DNA of 64,000 bases from CAVXZE01 sp963766175 (GTDB lineage: Bacteria > Myxococcota_A > UBA9160 > UBA6930). The position numbers and the translations under genes were made by a program. Positions 1 to 9,478 of this stretch are shown here, piece after piece. Numbering within the stretch: position 1 is the stretch's first letter; each line of letters begins with the position of its first letter. Below the pieces are notes generated by a model. The model was given only the letters and a program-made list of their open reading frames with translations. It searched no databases and was not told the DNA's origin. The stretch lies in contig CAVXZE010000021.1 in assembly GCA_963766175.1 (NCBI GenBank), forward strand, positions 372,001 to 436,000, read 5' to 3'.

Positions 1-3000
1 CCCTCGCCGCAGCCATCAGCCAGGGCAGGTCCTCCCGGGCAGTCAGGCAGAGCGGAGTGGCCCGGGAGGGTCTGGCGCCTCTCCGTCCGCTCGGCTCGCG
101 ATCGGCTTTGCCGCCACCTGCGACCGGCAGCGCCAGGCGCGCCCAGGTGACCTCTCCGGAGAGACACAGCTCGTCGAGCCACTCGCGACGGTAGGAGGCG
201 ACCCGGGCGGGCAGGACATTGCGTTCCCACGCGCCCGCCGCCAGCTCGAAACCCTGAAGCTGCTCGACCACCGCCAGCAGTCCCTCGCGCCCCTCCCGCT
301 CGGTGCCCGGCGCCAGGTGCTGCCAGCGCAGCAGGAAGCGCAGGAAGTCTCGCGCGGTGACCGGCTCGATCTCGCTGCGCAGACGCTCTTGTGTGTAGAG
401 ATGGATGCGAGAGAGCAGGCGGCGCGCGCAGAATTCCGCCAGACGCGTCGCGTCCCGGGAGGACCGATCTTCCCGATCCTCGAACTGGCCGCGCAGGGCG
501 AAGCCCTCGGCCTCCAGGCTCGCCAGTGCGATCTCGATGGCCCCGCCATCGAGGGCGGTGCGAAGAGCCAGCTCCGGCGCGGTGATGGGACCGGTACAGT
601 CGAGGTGACCGCGCACCACGGTCGCCGCCGCCTCGTCCCGCTCGGGAAGCTCACGACTCCGGATCTCGTCGGGCACTGCGACGTCCGGGACGATCGAGGC
701 ACCGGGGAAGAGCACCTCGACGAGAGGCCGCCGCTCGGTGGCGAGCCAGAGCGGACCGATCGGCCCGGCAACTCCGGCGCCGCGCCCGGCTTCGACGAGG
801 ATCTCGAAGAAGCTCTCCCACTGCGGATCCGGACGCATCACCCCCAGACCCAGCAGGATGTCGTGAAGCTCGTCGGGATCCCGGGCCTGGGGTCGCACCT
901 CGTCGCGAACCCGCGCGATGGCGGCGGGATCGAGCCGCCCGAGATCTCGAACGCTCTCGGGGAGACCGCGGCGCAGGGCCACCGCGCGGCTGCGGCGCTC
1001 CTCGAGGGGCGCATCGTCCAGGAAGGTGTAGGGCCGCCCGTTCAGGATCTCGTGGGCGAAGAGCGACGGCTCGGTGGTGTCCCTCAGGTGCACCCGCACA
1101 TCTCCCGACTCCACGGCCATGAGAAGCGCGTGCAGGCCGTCGAGATCCATCGCCTCGTGAAGGCAATCTTGAAGGGTCTGACGAACCAGGGGGTGATCCG
1201 GGATCTCGACGGGTCCGGTCACGTTCTCCTGACAGGCGGCGAGCCTCGGAAACAGCGCCGCCATCAGATCGTCGGCCTGCATGCGCTGGAGCGGCGGGGG
1301 ATTTCGCCGCCCGCCACGCCGCCGGAGCACCAGGAGAGCTCTCCCCAGGTTCCAGCGCCAACGCACCGCGAACATCGGAGATGCGAGGACCGCCTGGGTG
1401 AGGGTGTCGCGGATGGTTCTCGAGGAGAGAAAACGGGGGACATCCTCCAGGGGAAAGCTGTGCTGGGGACCGAGGGAGAGCAACACGGCGTCATCGCTGG
1501 CAGCCGCCTGGAGCTCGAAATCGAAGCTCCGGCAGAAGCGCTTCCGCAGCGCCAGCCCGAGAGCGCGGTTGATCCGCCCGCCGAACGGCGCGTGCACGAC
1601 CAACTGCATCCCCCCGGTCTCGTCGAAGAAGCGCTCGAAGACGATGTCCCGCTGGGTCGGAACCAGGCCGAGGGCAACCTGGACCGCCTCCAGGTAGCGC
1701 GCAATCTGCTCGGCGCAGGGCGAATCGAGGCGAAGCTCCGTGGACAGCCACTCGAGAGCGGCGGGCCTGCCCCCCTCTTCGAAACGTTCGGCGAAGGCCG
1801 AGCGCAGAGCGGAGACCTCGGCGGAGAGCTCCGCGGTCCGGGCCGGCGCTTCGCCGAGCCAGAAGGGAATCGAGGGCGGCGCGCCCCGGGCATCGACCAC
1901 GCGCACCACGCCGGGCTCCACCCGGCGGATCCGCCAGGAGGTGCTTCCCAGCAGGAAGACGTCGCCGGCCGCGCTCTCCACCGCGAAGTCCTCGTTGACG
2001 GTTCCCACCAGGCTGTCGTCGGGGTCGACCAGCACCCGGTAGTCGGCGGTCTCGGGAATCGCTCCCCCCGAGGTGAGAGCGGCGAGCCGGGCCCCGCGGC
2101 GACCGCGGAGGACACCGTTCACCCGGTCGCGGTGCAGGTAGGCGCCGCGGCGGCCACGACCGGTGGCGACGCCCTCGGAGAGCAGCTCCACCACCGCGTC
2201 GAAGTTCTCCCTCGAGAGGGACGCGAAGGGTGCCGATCGACACACCATCGCGTAGAGGTCCACCTCCTTCCAGCTCTCCGCCGAGCAGGCCGCGACGATC
2301 TGCTGGGCGAGGATGTCGAGCGGAGCCTGGGGCGGCTCCAGACGATCGAGTTGCCCTCGCCGGACCCCGTGGAGCAGCGCGGCCGATTCCAGCAGCTCGT
2401 CCCGGGTGGTCGGGTAGATGCGACCCTTCGAAGTCGCTCCCCGGGCGTGGCCCGAGCGACCGACGCGCTGGAGAAAGGTGGCGAAGCTGCGCGGAGATCC
2501 GATCTGGCAGACCAGCTCCACCGGCCCGATGTCGATGCCGAGCTCCAGAGAGGCGGTGGCGACCAGGGCGCGAAGCTCGCCGGCGCGCAGCCGCCGCTCC
2601 AGAGCGAATCGTCGGGTCTTGGAGAGACTTCCGTGATGGGCAGCCACGCGTTCTTCGCCGAGGCGCTCCGCCAGCAAGTGCGCAACCCGCTCCGCGGCGC
2701 GCCGGGTGTTGACGAAGACCAGTGTGGTGCGGTGCTTCTCCACGTGGGCGGCGACGGCGTCGAGGATCTCACCCCACTGTTCGTGGGAGGCCACCGGCCC
2801 GAGCTCGCTTCCCGGAACCTCGAGGGCGAGATCCATGTCCCGGCGGTGCCCGAAGTCCACCACCGCACAGCCGGTCCCCTCGCCCGCAGCCTCGCCTTCC
2901 CCGACGCTGCCGACCAGAAGCCGGGCGATCGCCTCGATGGGGCGCTGGGTGGCCGAGAGACCGATCCGGGCGGGCGCCCGATCGGTGAGTGCCGCGAGAC

Positions 3001-3568
3001 GCTCCAGGGTCAGGGCGAGATGGACGCCGCGCTTGTCGCGGGCGACGGCGTGGATCTCGTCGACGATCACGGTGCGCACCGCGCGCAGCGTCTCGCGGCT
3101 CTTCTCGGCGGTGAGCATCAGGTAGAGCGACTCCGGCGTGGTGATCAGCAGGTGCGGCGGACGCCGGAGCATCGAGGCGCGGGCCGAGGGGGTGGTATCC
3201 CCGGTGCGGACCAGCGCGCGGATCTGCGGCAGCTCGACACCGAGCTCGCGGCCCACCGCGCGGATTTCGGCGAGGGGAACCTCGAGATTGTGGTGGATGT
3301 CGGTGGCCAGGGCCTTGAGGGGGGAGACGTAGACGACCCGGGTCTCGTCGGCGAGCTCGCCCTCCCCTTCCGCGTCGCGAATCAAACGATCGATGCAGAC
3401 CAGGAAGGCGGCCAGCGTCTTGCCCGATCCAGTGGGTGCGGCGATCAGGGTGTGGCGCCCGCTGGCGATGGCCGGCCAGCCCGCCGCCTGGGGCTCGGTC
3501 GCTCCACCGGGAAAGCGCCGCACGAACCAGGTGCGAACGACGGGATGGAAGGTCTCGAGAGCGTCCAT
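1..3568 (-). CDS. lhr: Lhr-type DEAD/DEAH-box ATP-dependent helicase, 3' end cut by window edge
   Basis: Large superfamily 2 helicase of the Lhr family, expected to act on nucleic acid during DNA repair. The frame starts at ATG 3568 (MDALETFHPVV) and stays open to the left edge, giving about 1189 residues; Lhr proteins are usually about 1400-1600, so the C-terminus is missing. Walker A APTGSGKT is at residues 44-51 and motif II is DEIH at 170-173. The SAT box (GLSATQRP) and the motif VI stretch QRVGRSGHARG follow, then the long Lhr-specific region. There is no strong Shine-Dalgarno before the ATG. Family assignment is secure; the substrate is not visible. Confidence 0.93.
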   Translation of the reverse strand, partial: MDALETFHPVVRTWFVRRFPGGATEPQAAGWPAIASGRHTLIAAPTGSGKTLAAFLVCIDRLIRDAEGEGELADETRVVYVSPLKALATDIHHNLEVPLAEIRAVGRELGVELPQIRALVRTGDTTPSARASMLRRPPHLLITTPESLYLMLTAEKSRETLRAVRTVIVDEIHAVARDKRGVHLALTLERLAALTDRAPARIGLSATQRPIEAIARLLVGSVGEGEAAGEGTGCAVVDFGHRRDMDLALEVPGSELGPVASHEQWGEILDAVAAHVEKHRTTLVFVNTRRAAERVAHLLAERLGEERVAAHHGSLSKTRRFALERRLRAGELRALVATASLELGIDIGPVELVCQIGSPRSFATFLQRVGRSGHARGATSKGRIYPTTRDELLESAALLHGVRRGQLDRLEPPQAPLDILAQQIVAACSAESWKEVDLYAMVCRSAPFASLSRENFDAVVELLSEGVATGRGRRGAYLHRDRVNGVLRGRRGARLAALTSGGAIPETADYRVLVDPDDSLVGTVNEDFAVESAAGDVFLLGSTSWRIRRVEPGVVRVVDARGAPPSIPFWLGEAPARTAELSAEVSALRSAFAERFEEGGRPAALEWLSTELRLDSPCAEQIARYLEAVQVALGLVPTQRDIVFERFFDETGGMQLVVHAPFGGRINRALGLALRKRFCRSFDFELQAAASDDAVLLSLGPQHSFPLEDVPRFLSSRTIRDTLTQAVLASPMFAVRWRWNLGRALLVLRRRGGRRNPPPLQRMQADDLMAALFPRLAACQENVTGPVEIPDHPLVRQTLQDCLHEAMDLDGLHALLMAVESGDVRVHLRDTTEPSLFAHEILNGRPYTFLDDAPLEERRSRAVALRRGLPESVRDLGRLDPAAIARVRDEVRPQARDPDELHDILLGLGVMRPDPQWESFFEILVEAGRGAGVAGPIGPLWLATERRPLVEVLFPGASIVPDVAVPDEIRSRELPERDEAAATVVRGHLDCTGPITAPELALRTALDGGAIEIALASLEAEGFALRGQFEDREDRSSRDATRLAEFCARRLLSRIHLYTQERLRSEIEPVTARDFLRFLLRWQHLAPGTEREGREGLLAVVEQLQGFELAAGAWERNVLPARVASYRREWLDELCLSGEVTWARLALPVAGGGKADREPSGRRGARPSRATPLCLTAREDLPWLMAAAR

Positions 3569-3710
3569 CAGACGACTCGAAGGCAGTCCGAGTGCTTCAC
3601 AACCGTCAGGATACCCCGGCGCCAATTCCGAAGCCGAGCCGGGCGAGACATCGAGCGGATGCCGGTTGACGTCGAGCTTCCGGAGAAGTTGGACCCTGAC
3701 TCGGGGTACT

Positions 3711-3731
3711 CAAACCCCCGGAGCGGGTTTG
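3711..3731 (-). terminator. Stem-loop just downstream of the 102-residue gene
   Basis: CAAACCC (3711-3717) and GGGTTTG (3725-3731) form a 7-bp perfect stem with a 7-nt loop, starting 2 bases after the stop codon of the minus-strand gene at 3733-4041. There is no T-run after it, so it is at best a weak or Rho-assisted terminator or an RNA-stabilising hairpin. The rest of 3569-3732 shows nothing else recognisable. Confidence 0.35.
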
Positions 3732-3732
3732 C

Positions 3733-4041
3733 TCAGCTGCCGCCCAGGCGCCGGAAGACTTCCTCGGGCGATTCCTCGGCGCTCGAAGCCGGTGCGTCGC
3801 TCTTGAGGCTGGTGACCAGGCCCTCACAGACCTGGTCTGCGTTCTCGATCCCGCGGTCTCGGAGCTCGGCCCCGAGGACGCGCCCCACCACCACGGCGAG
3901 CTGACCGGGGCTCACACTCCGCGCCTCCAGACCGGCCTTCTTGAGGGAGAGGCGCACGGTGCCGCGCGCTTCCAGGGTATCGAGGGAGGTCAGACGCTCG
4001 AGCTCTACGCAGATCCAGTCGAAGGCCGGGGCATTCGCCAT
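3733..4041 (-). CDS. Conserved-looking hypothetical protein, 102 aa
   Basis: A short soluble protein starting MANAPAFDWICVELE, with no signal peptide or membrane segment. The chain is mixed alpha/beta-like and ends in an acidic, serine-rich tail (SSAEESPEEVFRRLGGS). Codon use matches the neighbours, and the gene lies 10 bp downstream of the small secreted protein at 4052-4372, so the two may be co-transcribed. I do not recognise the family. It is accepted as real because the frame is tightly fitted between genes and the opposite frames are poor. Confidence 0.6.
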   Translation of the reverse strand: MANAPAFDWICVELERLTSLDTLEARGTVRLSLKKAGLEARSVSPGQLAVVVGRVLGAELRDRGIENADQVCEGLVTSLKSDAPASSAEESPEEVFRRLGGS

Positions 4042-4051
4042 ACCGCAGGGC

Positions 4052-4372
4052 TCAGAAGGCTCCCATGGTGAAGTACTTGGCGGCGGTCTTTGCGGCGATC
4101 TTTATCAGCCGCGCAAACTCCCGCATGGCCCTGCCCTTGTCCTCGGCGAACTGGGGGCACCGGCTGACGCGGCGCTCCGAGAGTCGATCGATCTGCTCCT
4201 TGGTCGCGTTCTCCCAGAGCTCATTGCCGCGCTCCTGGGCGAGCTTCACGTCCCCCTCGTAGCGGGCGATCTGGCTGGTCAGCCGGTGGCATTCGCGAGT
4301 CTGAGGCTCGGATTTGGCGAAGGCCGGTGGACCCACTAGACACAGGATGATCACGATCGCCGCAAGCCGCAC
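4052..4372 (-). CDS. Small secreted protein of unknown function, 106 aa
   Basis: The N-terminus MRLAAIVIILCLVGPPAFA is a signal peptide with an AFA cleavage site, so the mature protein of about 87 residues should be periplasmic. The mature part is helical and charged, with two cysteines (in RECHRL and SRCPQF) that could form one disulfide, and a basic C-terminus. It lies just upstream of the 102-residue gene on the same strand. No family is recognised; it resembles small periplasmic lysozyme-inhibitor-like or stress proteins only in size. Confidence 0.65.
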   Translation of the reverse strand: MRLAAIVIILCLVGPPAFAKSEPQTRECHRLTSQIARYEGDVKLAQERGNELWENATKEQIDRLSERRVSRCPQFAEDKGRAMREFARLIKIAAKTAAKYFTMGAF

Positions 4373-4499
4373 TTCGCACCTCTCAGGGATCAGATACGGA
4401 TTCCCCCCTCCTATCGGCAGCCGGCAGCTGAGGTGAAGTGCGGGATATCACACTCCTGGATTCCCCCGGGGGATAACGCGGTCGATGGGAGGTTCCCGG

Positions 4500-6071
4500 C
4501 TACCGAACGGGCAGAGTGGGCGGGTCATCCCAGAAGCGGCGCTCCTCTTCGAAGGGCGCATTCACGAGCTCGCAACGTGCACCCAGGAGCTGGGTCGGAC
4601 GGGCTTCCGAATCGTAGGGGAGCCAGTCACCGAGCTCCGGATGGCTCGGGTCGCCGGTGCGCGCGAAGGCGAGCCAGGCCGCCTGGATCACGGACGAGAG
4701 TCGTCCGGCCAACGGTCCCGCACCGACGAAGTCGGAGATTCCCGGGTGATGGAGCGTGCCGAAGACAAAGGGAATCTCCAGGGCGTGGCAGGAACCCAGG
4801 GCTCCTTCCATGGCCGGAGACGTCCAGTCGAAGAGGTAGGCGTAGGTCTGACGTTGGTGCCGGCGCTGGCACTCCGCCAGACGGAGTGCGGGGGCGCGAA
4901 ACAGGCGATCGGTCTCGATGGCGGTCCAGAGCTCGGGGGGCTCGACGCTCGCCCTCCCTTGCCGCGCCCGGAGATAGGTCTCGATCGCTCTCGCCGCATT
5001 CGAGGTCCCGTCCTCGCCCTCTCCGGAGATGTTTCGCTGACAGCGGCGCAGCAACGCCGCGTGGTCCAAATCCCTTGCCTTCGGGTCGGCGAGGTGCCAG
5101 AGCTTGTACTCGTCGCGGTTGCTTCCAACCAGGAGGGAGACGCCAGCCGCGCAGCCCAAGCGAATCCGCTCCAGGGGAGGCGCGGGAATCACCCGCCCGT
5201 CCAACACGGGTTGAAAGGTCAGCCCCGAGACACTCCGCCACATCTTCGCAACGGTGCGCTGCTGCGCCGCCAGCAGATCCGCGACGGGAAGAGAGCGCAG
5301 GCGCTCTGCGTCGGATCCCTCGACACCCAGCTCTTCGAGAAAGCAGGCGCCCACCCTTGCGGCCTCTTCCCGGGCAGAGACGTTCTCCGCCCCTCCGCTC
5401 TGCAGCGCCGCGCGCCGCAGCAGACCGCGGGCACGGGGCACTCCCAGCAGGGTCCCCGCGCTCATCGCGCCGGCCGATTCGCCGAAGACGGTGACGCACT
5501 CCGGATCCCCCCCGAATCGGGAGATGTGCTCCTTCACCCACTCGAGGAGAGCGATCTGGTCCAGGAGGCCCAGGTTGCCGAGGACGCCGTCCTCCTCTTC
5601 GAAACGGGAGAGCGCCAGGAATCCCAGCGCTCCGAGTCGGTAGTTGAAGGTGACGACGACGACGTCGCCCTGGCGCGCCAGGGAAGAGCCGTCGTAGATC
5701 GGGGTTCCTGCGGTCCCCGAGGTGAAGCTTCCCCCGTGGATCCAGACCATCACGGGTCGCTTGCCCCCGTCGAGAGCGGGGGCCCAGAGGTTCAAGGAGA
5801 GGCAGTCCTCCGAGGCGCGGTCGGTATCGGAGCCGAGCAGCCGGGCGAGCATTCCGGGGATCTGGGGAGCCGGAGCGCCGAAGCTTCGGGCGTCGCGCAC
5901 GCCGGGCCAGGGCGCCGGCGGCTGCGGCGGGCGAAAGCGCCGGGGGCCGACGGGGGGCTCCGCGTAGGGAACGCCGCGGAAGACGCACAGGCCGTCCTCC
6001 AGGGTCCCGCGGATCTTGCCGTAGCGGGTCTCCGCGATGGGGTCCACACCGGTGACCGTATCACGGCTCAT
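4500..6071 (-). CDS. Type B carboxylesterase, 523 aa
   Basis: An alpha/beta-hydrolase of the carboxylesterase/cholinesterase family, hydrolysing ester bonds of unidentified substrates. The nucleophile motif GESAGA places the catalytic serine at residue 199; the oxyanion-hole motif HGGSF is at 112-116. The early EDCLSLNLW signature is at 88-96 and a late SCHALEIPFVFG supplies the likely catalytic His. Length fits the family. No signal peptide is evident, so it is probably cytoplasmic. The start at ATG 6071 was chosen because it overlaps the stop of the upstream transporter in an ATGA junction; the frame upstream of it is non-coding arginine-rich sequence. The overlap suggests the transporter may import the ester substrate. 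Confidence 0.93.
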   Translation of the reverse strand: MSRDTVTGVDPIAETRYGKIRGTLEDGLCVFRGVPYAEPPVGPRRFRPPQPPAPWPGVRDARSFGAPAPQIPGMLARLLGSDTDRASEDCLSLNLWAPALDGGKRPVMVWIHGGSFTSGTAGTPIYDGSSLARQGDVVVVTFNYRLGALGFLALSRFEEEDGVLGNLGLLDQIALLEWVKEHISRFGGDPECVTVFGESAGAMSAGTLLGVPRARGLLRRAALQSGGAENVSAREEAARVGACFLEELGVEGSDAERLRSLPVADLLAAQQRTVAKMWRSVSGLTFQPVLDGRVIPAPPLERIRLGCAAGVSLLVGSNRDEYKLWHLADPKARDLDHAALLRRCQRNISGEGEDGTSNAARAIETYLRARQGRASVEPPELWTAIETDRLFRAPALRLAECQRRHQRQTYAYLFDWTSPAMEGALGSCHALEIPFVFGTLHHPGISDFVGAGPLAGRLSSVIQAAWLAFARTGDPSHPELGDWLPYDSEARPTQLLGARCELVNAPFEEERRFWDDPPTLPVR

Positions 6072-7864
6072 GACTCCCCGGTGGAGACCTCCCGAAGCGG
6101 CTCGAGGGTCGCCAGATGGGCGCGCAGGTCTGCCGGACGAAGGGCTTCGCCTCCCAGTCCGTAGGCAACCCGCGTCCGGATCCCGTGGAAGAGGAAGACC
6201 GAGAGCGCCAGTCCTGCCACGGCGATGGCCACCACCGCGATCGTCCCGGGCTCTCTCGACGCGTCTCCCACCCGGAAGCTCGCCAGAATCACGCAGGCGG
6301 CGCAAACACCCAGGGCGGCGAGAGCCGCGAGCGCGGTGTCACGCCGAAGGCCCAAGACACCGCCGGACAGGGCCCTGCGCAGCTCGCGCGGCGAGAAGTG
6401 GTCGAGGAGCCATCCCGTCTCCTCGTCGACCTCGCGCAGGCCGGGGGGAGACAGACGCTTGCCGCTCAGGGGATCCTGGGCGACCTCCCCGCGCGCATGG
6501 GCCTTGATCCCCGCCCGGATCTGACCGTGGTTCTTCTCCGTGATGGGGAAACGCCAGGCGATCACGAAGGCGAGGCTCGAAAATGCGGCGGGGACCAGCG
6601 CGAAGAGCACCCGGATGGCGAAGACGACCTCCGGCGTTTGCTCGGCGTTGGGCTGGTAGTCCATGGCGCCGAGGATCGCCAGGGGAATGGCCGCCCCCGG
6701 AATGGCCACGAGCTTCGGGAAGAGGGCCCAGAGCGCGCCGTACTGGGCCTCGCGACGCCTCCCGGTTTGAAGCTCGTCGTAGTCGATGACATCCGCCTGG
6801 ATCGAGGGGGTGAGGAGCAGCTGCCCCCCGAAGGCCACGCCGGCAACGGCGAGCAGCGCGGTCCCCTGCGCGATGTCCCCTTCTCCGAGGAAGAAGGCAC
6901 CACCCAGCGCCAGAATCGCAACGGCGAAGGCGGTCAGCCAGGTGGCGCGCTTGCCGTAACGCTTCGATGCCGCCACCCACAGCGGGATCGAGACCAGGCC
7001 GGCGACGAAGTGGGATGTGATCGCCACGGTCGTCCAGAAGACGTCGTGTTCGGGACGAACCACGTAGGAGATGAAGAAGGGAAGCAAGGTCGCCGGGATT
7101 GCGGCGGTGACGCTCCCGACGACGTAGCTGGAGAGCAGGATCCGGAAGGGCCGATTGCGCAGGGCGCGACGCACGCCCGGAACGAAGGGGTTGGACGCCC
7201 GGGTCGCGAAGCCCGGGCGCTCCCGCAAGCGCAAAAAGGCGAGGGCACCGAGCGCGACCAGGGCGATCGCGTAGAACGCCGCCAGCAAAGAGTAGGCGGC
7301 GCGCTGGGAGGAGAGCCAGGCGATCAGCGGAAAGGGAGCCGCGGCCGCAGAGATGGTTCCGATCAGGGCGAAGGACTCCCTCCAGCCGAAAAGGCTCGAG
7401 CGTTCGTGGTAATCGAGCGTCAGCTCGGCGCCCAGTGCGTTGTAGGGAATCACGAAGATGGTGTGGCAGACGAAGTAGAGCAGGAAGCAGGCGCCGAACC
7501 AGACGACGGTCGCGCCGCTCCCGAAGGCGGCCGGCGGACTGAAGAGGGCGAAGAATGCCAATGCACAGAGAGGTGCGCCGAGAGCCAGGTAGGGACGCCG
7601 TCGGCCGACCCGGGTGCGGGTGCGATCGGAGAGCCAGCCCATCAGTGGATCCGTGATGGCGTCGAAGGCTCGAGCCAGGGCGATCGCCAGGGCCAGGTAG
7701 CCGAGCGGCACCAGCACCACGTCGGCGTAGAACTTGCTCATGTAGACGAAGATGGGAATCGCCATCCCGGCCAGGGCGAAGGTGGGCCCGGCGTAGGCGA
7801 GCTTGACTCCCGTGGAGAGGCGCCGGCGCGACGAGGTCCCCTCGCTCACGGCGAACTGCGCCAC
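6068..7864 (-). CDS. GPH-family (MelB-like) MFS cation symporter, 598 aa
   Basis: Inner-membrane transporter with about 12 hydrophobic segments. The sequence DPLMGWLSDRTRTRVGRRRP after the second helix is the signature loop of the glycoside-pentoside-hexuronide:cation symporters. It is longer than typical members (about 450-500 residues), with an extra charged segment and two further hydrophobic stretches at the C-terminus. The GTG start at 7864 is supported by a GGGGAGAG Shine-Dalgarno 6 nt upstream. Its stop overlaps the start of the carboxylesterase gene (ATGA), so the two are translationally coupled. The substrate cannot be read from sequence; many environmental GPH proteins next to hydrolases are unassigned. 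Confidence 0.9.
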   Translation of the reverse strand: MAQFAVSEGTSSRRRLSTGVKLAYAGPTFALAGMAIPIFVYMSKFYADVVLVPLGYLALAIALARAFDAITDPLMGWLSDRTRTRVGRRRPYLALGAPLCALAFFALFSPPAAFGSGATVVWFGACFLLYFVCHTIFVIPYNALGAELTLDYHERSSLFGWRESFALIGTISAAAAPFPLIAWLSSQRAAYSLLAAFYAIALVALGALAFLRLRERPGFATRASNPFVPGVRRALRNRPFRILLSSYVVGSVTAAIPATLLPFFISYVVRPEHDVFWTTVAITSHFVAGLVSIPLWVAASKRYGKRATWLTAFAVAILALGGAFFLGEGDIAQGTALLAVAGVAFGGQLLLTPSIQADVIDYDELQTGRRREAQYGALWALFPKLVAIPGAAIPLAILGAMDYQPNAEQTPEVVFAIRVLFALVPAAFSSLAFVIAWRFPITEKNHGQIRAGIKAHARGEVAQDPLSGKRLSPPGLREVDEETGWLLDHFSPRELRRALSGGVLGLRRDTALAALAALGVCAACVILASFRVGDASREPGTIAVVAIAVAGLALSVFLFHGIRTRVAYGLGGEALRPADLRAHLATLEPLREVSTGES

Positions 7865-7901
7865 GACGTACTCTCCCCTACCAAGCGCACTCCTCCCTCA
7901 G

Positions 7902-8762
7902 CTACCGGTCGTCGCTGAAGCGACGCTCTTCCCACCAGGGAAAGAACTCGGGCAGATCCCTGGCGGCGGACATCCCGAAGCTCGGCTGCCGTTTCTCGAG
8001 GAAGCTCGAAACCCCCTCGTAGGCGTCCGGCGAGCGGCCCATCCAGCGGAGCGTCTTCGAGTCGAGCTTGTGGGCCTCCATAGGGTGGTCCGCGCCCAGC
8101 ATCTTCCAGAGCAGGTGGCGCGAAAGACATACCGAGACGGCACTGGTATTGTCGACGATCTCTGCCGCGATGGCGCGGGCGGTGGGCAAGAGATCCTCCG
8201 CCGAGACCACCCGCGAAACCAGACGACCCGCGAGGGCCTCCTGGGCCGAGAAGACGCGTCCCGTCGCGACCCACTCCATGGCCTGGCTGATTCCGACGAC
8301 GCGCGGCAGGAACCAGGTGGCGCAGGCCTCGGGAACGATTCCCCGGCGGGCGAAGACGAAGCCGATGCGGGCGTTGTCGCTCGCGATGCGGATGTCCATG
8401 GCCAGCGTCATGGTGATGCCCACCCCGACGGCGGGACCGTTGATGGCGGCGATCACCGGCTTCTTGCACTCGAAGAGCCGCAGCGTGAGGAGCCCGCCGC
8501 CGTCCCGGTGTTCGGCGTCATCCTCCCCCGAGCCGCTGTCGAAAGTGCTGCCTCCCTCGCCGAGATCGGCCCCGGCGCAGTAGCCGCGACCAGCGCCGGT
8601 GAAGATGATCGCTCTCACCTCGTCGTCGGCATCCGCCTCGTCGAGAACCCCGAGCAACTCCTCGAGCATGGTCGAATTGAAGGCGTTGAGACGGTCCGGC
8701 CTGGTCAGTGTGATGGTCAGGATGCGGTCTCGGATCTCGGTCGCGATGGTTTCGTAGGACAC
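7902..8762 (-). CDS. Enoyl-CoA hydratase/isomerase (crotonase) family protein, 286 aa
   Basis: Crotonase-fold enzyme acting on an acyl-CoA. The N-terminal TLTRPDRLNAFN, the oxyanion-hole segment GRGYCAGADLGEG and the second segment INGPAVGVGITMTLAMDIRIAS are all typical. An insertion with acidic residues (DSGSGEDDAEHRDG) follows the first oxyanion loop. The C-terminal region with SSFLEKRQPSF is common in environmental members linked to beta-oxidation. The GTG start at 8762 has a GGGAGGG ribosome-binding site close upstream. The gene lies 37 bp upstream of the GPH transporter on the same strand, which may tie the transporter's substrate to acyl-CoA catabolism. Confidence 0.9.
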   Translation of the reverse strand: MSYETIATEIRDRILTITLTRPDRLNAFNSTMLEELLGVLDEADADDEVRAIIFTGAGRGYCAGADLGEGGSTFDSGSGEDDAEHRDGGGLLTLRLFECKKPVIAAINGPAVGVGITMTLAMDIRIASDNARIGFVFARRGIVPEACATWFLPRVVGISQAMEWVATGRVFSAQEALAGRLVSRVVSAEDLLPTARAIAAEIVDNTSAVSVCLSRHLLWKMLGADHPMEAHKLDSKTLRWMGRSPDAYEGVSSFLEKRQPSFGMSAARDLPEFFPWWEERRFSDDR

Positions 8763-8842
8763 TGGCCCTCCCGGCGATGGATGAACCCAGGATGATACTC
8801 GACCCGGCGAGATCCGCGTCGCGACGGATCCCGCCGGGCGAG

Positions 8843-9478
8843 CTAGAGACTGACCGTCGACGCGAGGATCAGCTGGGCGCCATAGTAGAGCGGAAGGCCC
8901 CAGCTCTTGTTCCAGAAGCTCTGCGAAACGAAGCGGTGCCGGGCAACGTGGAGATCAGACAGGTAGAAGCAGAATGCGCCGACTCCGATGGCCGCCCGGC
9001 CGGTCGCGGCGGTGGCGCCCACCGCCGCGACCACCATCAGGGAGATCACCGCCACGTAGGCGACGACTGGAATCCTCATTCGCTCCGACAGATGGGGATA
9101 CAGCCAGCGCAGCGCCAGGAACGCCAGCGGGAGCGCCAGCACCGCAGCAACCGCCATCCAGAACGGATCGGGTCCGCGAAGGGTGAAGGCGACGGCGAAG
9201 CCCACATGGCCCAGCAGAAAGCTGACAAGCCCGACCAGAAAGAGCGTGCTCGCCCCCTTCGGAATCAGGAAGACGTCGCCAACCCAGCACAGCACCAGAG
9301 CCACGAGCACCGTCAGGCCGTAGGGCGTCTCCAGCGCTCCGGCCGCCAGGGCGACGGCGATGAAGCCGGTGGAGGCGAGGGGCTTCGCAACCCACACCCC
9401 GGACCGCGAGCCGCGGTGCTCGGCGAGCAAGAGCCCGATCACGGCGACCACCGTCGCGACCACGAGTCCGAGGGTCAT
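8843..9478 (-). CDS. YhhN/TMEM86-like membrane protein, 211 aa
   Basis: Polytopic membrane protein with about seven to eight hydrophobic segments, ending in the family-typical SDLHVARHRFV and SWGLPLYYGAQLILA. YhhN/TMEM86 proteins include lysoplasmalogenases that cleave vinyl-ether lysophospholipids; whether this member has that activity is an inference. The start at ATG 9478 overlaps the stop of the acyl-CoA synthetase gene (ATGA), so it is translationally coupled to it. In bacteria this family often sits beside lipid or acyl-CoA genes, as here. Confidence 0.85.
   Translation of the reverse strand: MTLGLVVATVVAVIGLLLAEHRGSRSGVWVAKPLASTGFIAVALAAGALETPYGLTVLVALVLCWVGDVFLIPKGASTLFLVGLVSFLLGHVGFAVAFTLRGPDPFWMAVAAVLALPLAFLALRWLYPHLSERMRIPVVAYVAVISLMVVAAVGATAATGRAAIGVGAFCFYLSDLHVARHRFVSQSFWNKSWGLPLYYGAQLILASTVSL

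Noticed and set aside
317..3904. Very long plus-strand open frame opposite the Lhr-like helicase
   Set aside because: Its translation is Arg/Gly/Pro-rich without family motifs, while the minus strand encodes clear helicase motifs throughout. It is a GC-driven antisense frame.
6116..7918. 600-codon plus-strand frame opposite the GPH transporter
   Set aside because: Composition is dominated by Gly, Arg, Glu and Asp with no motif; the transporter on the other strand has membrane helices and a signature loop.
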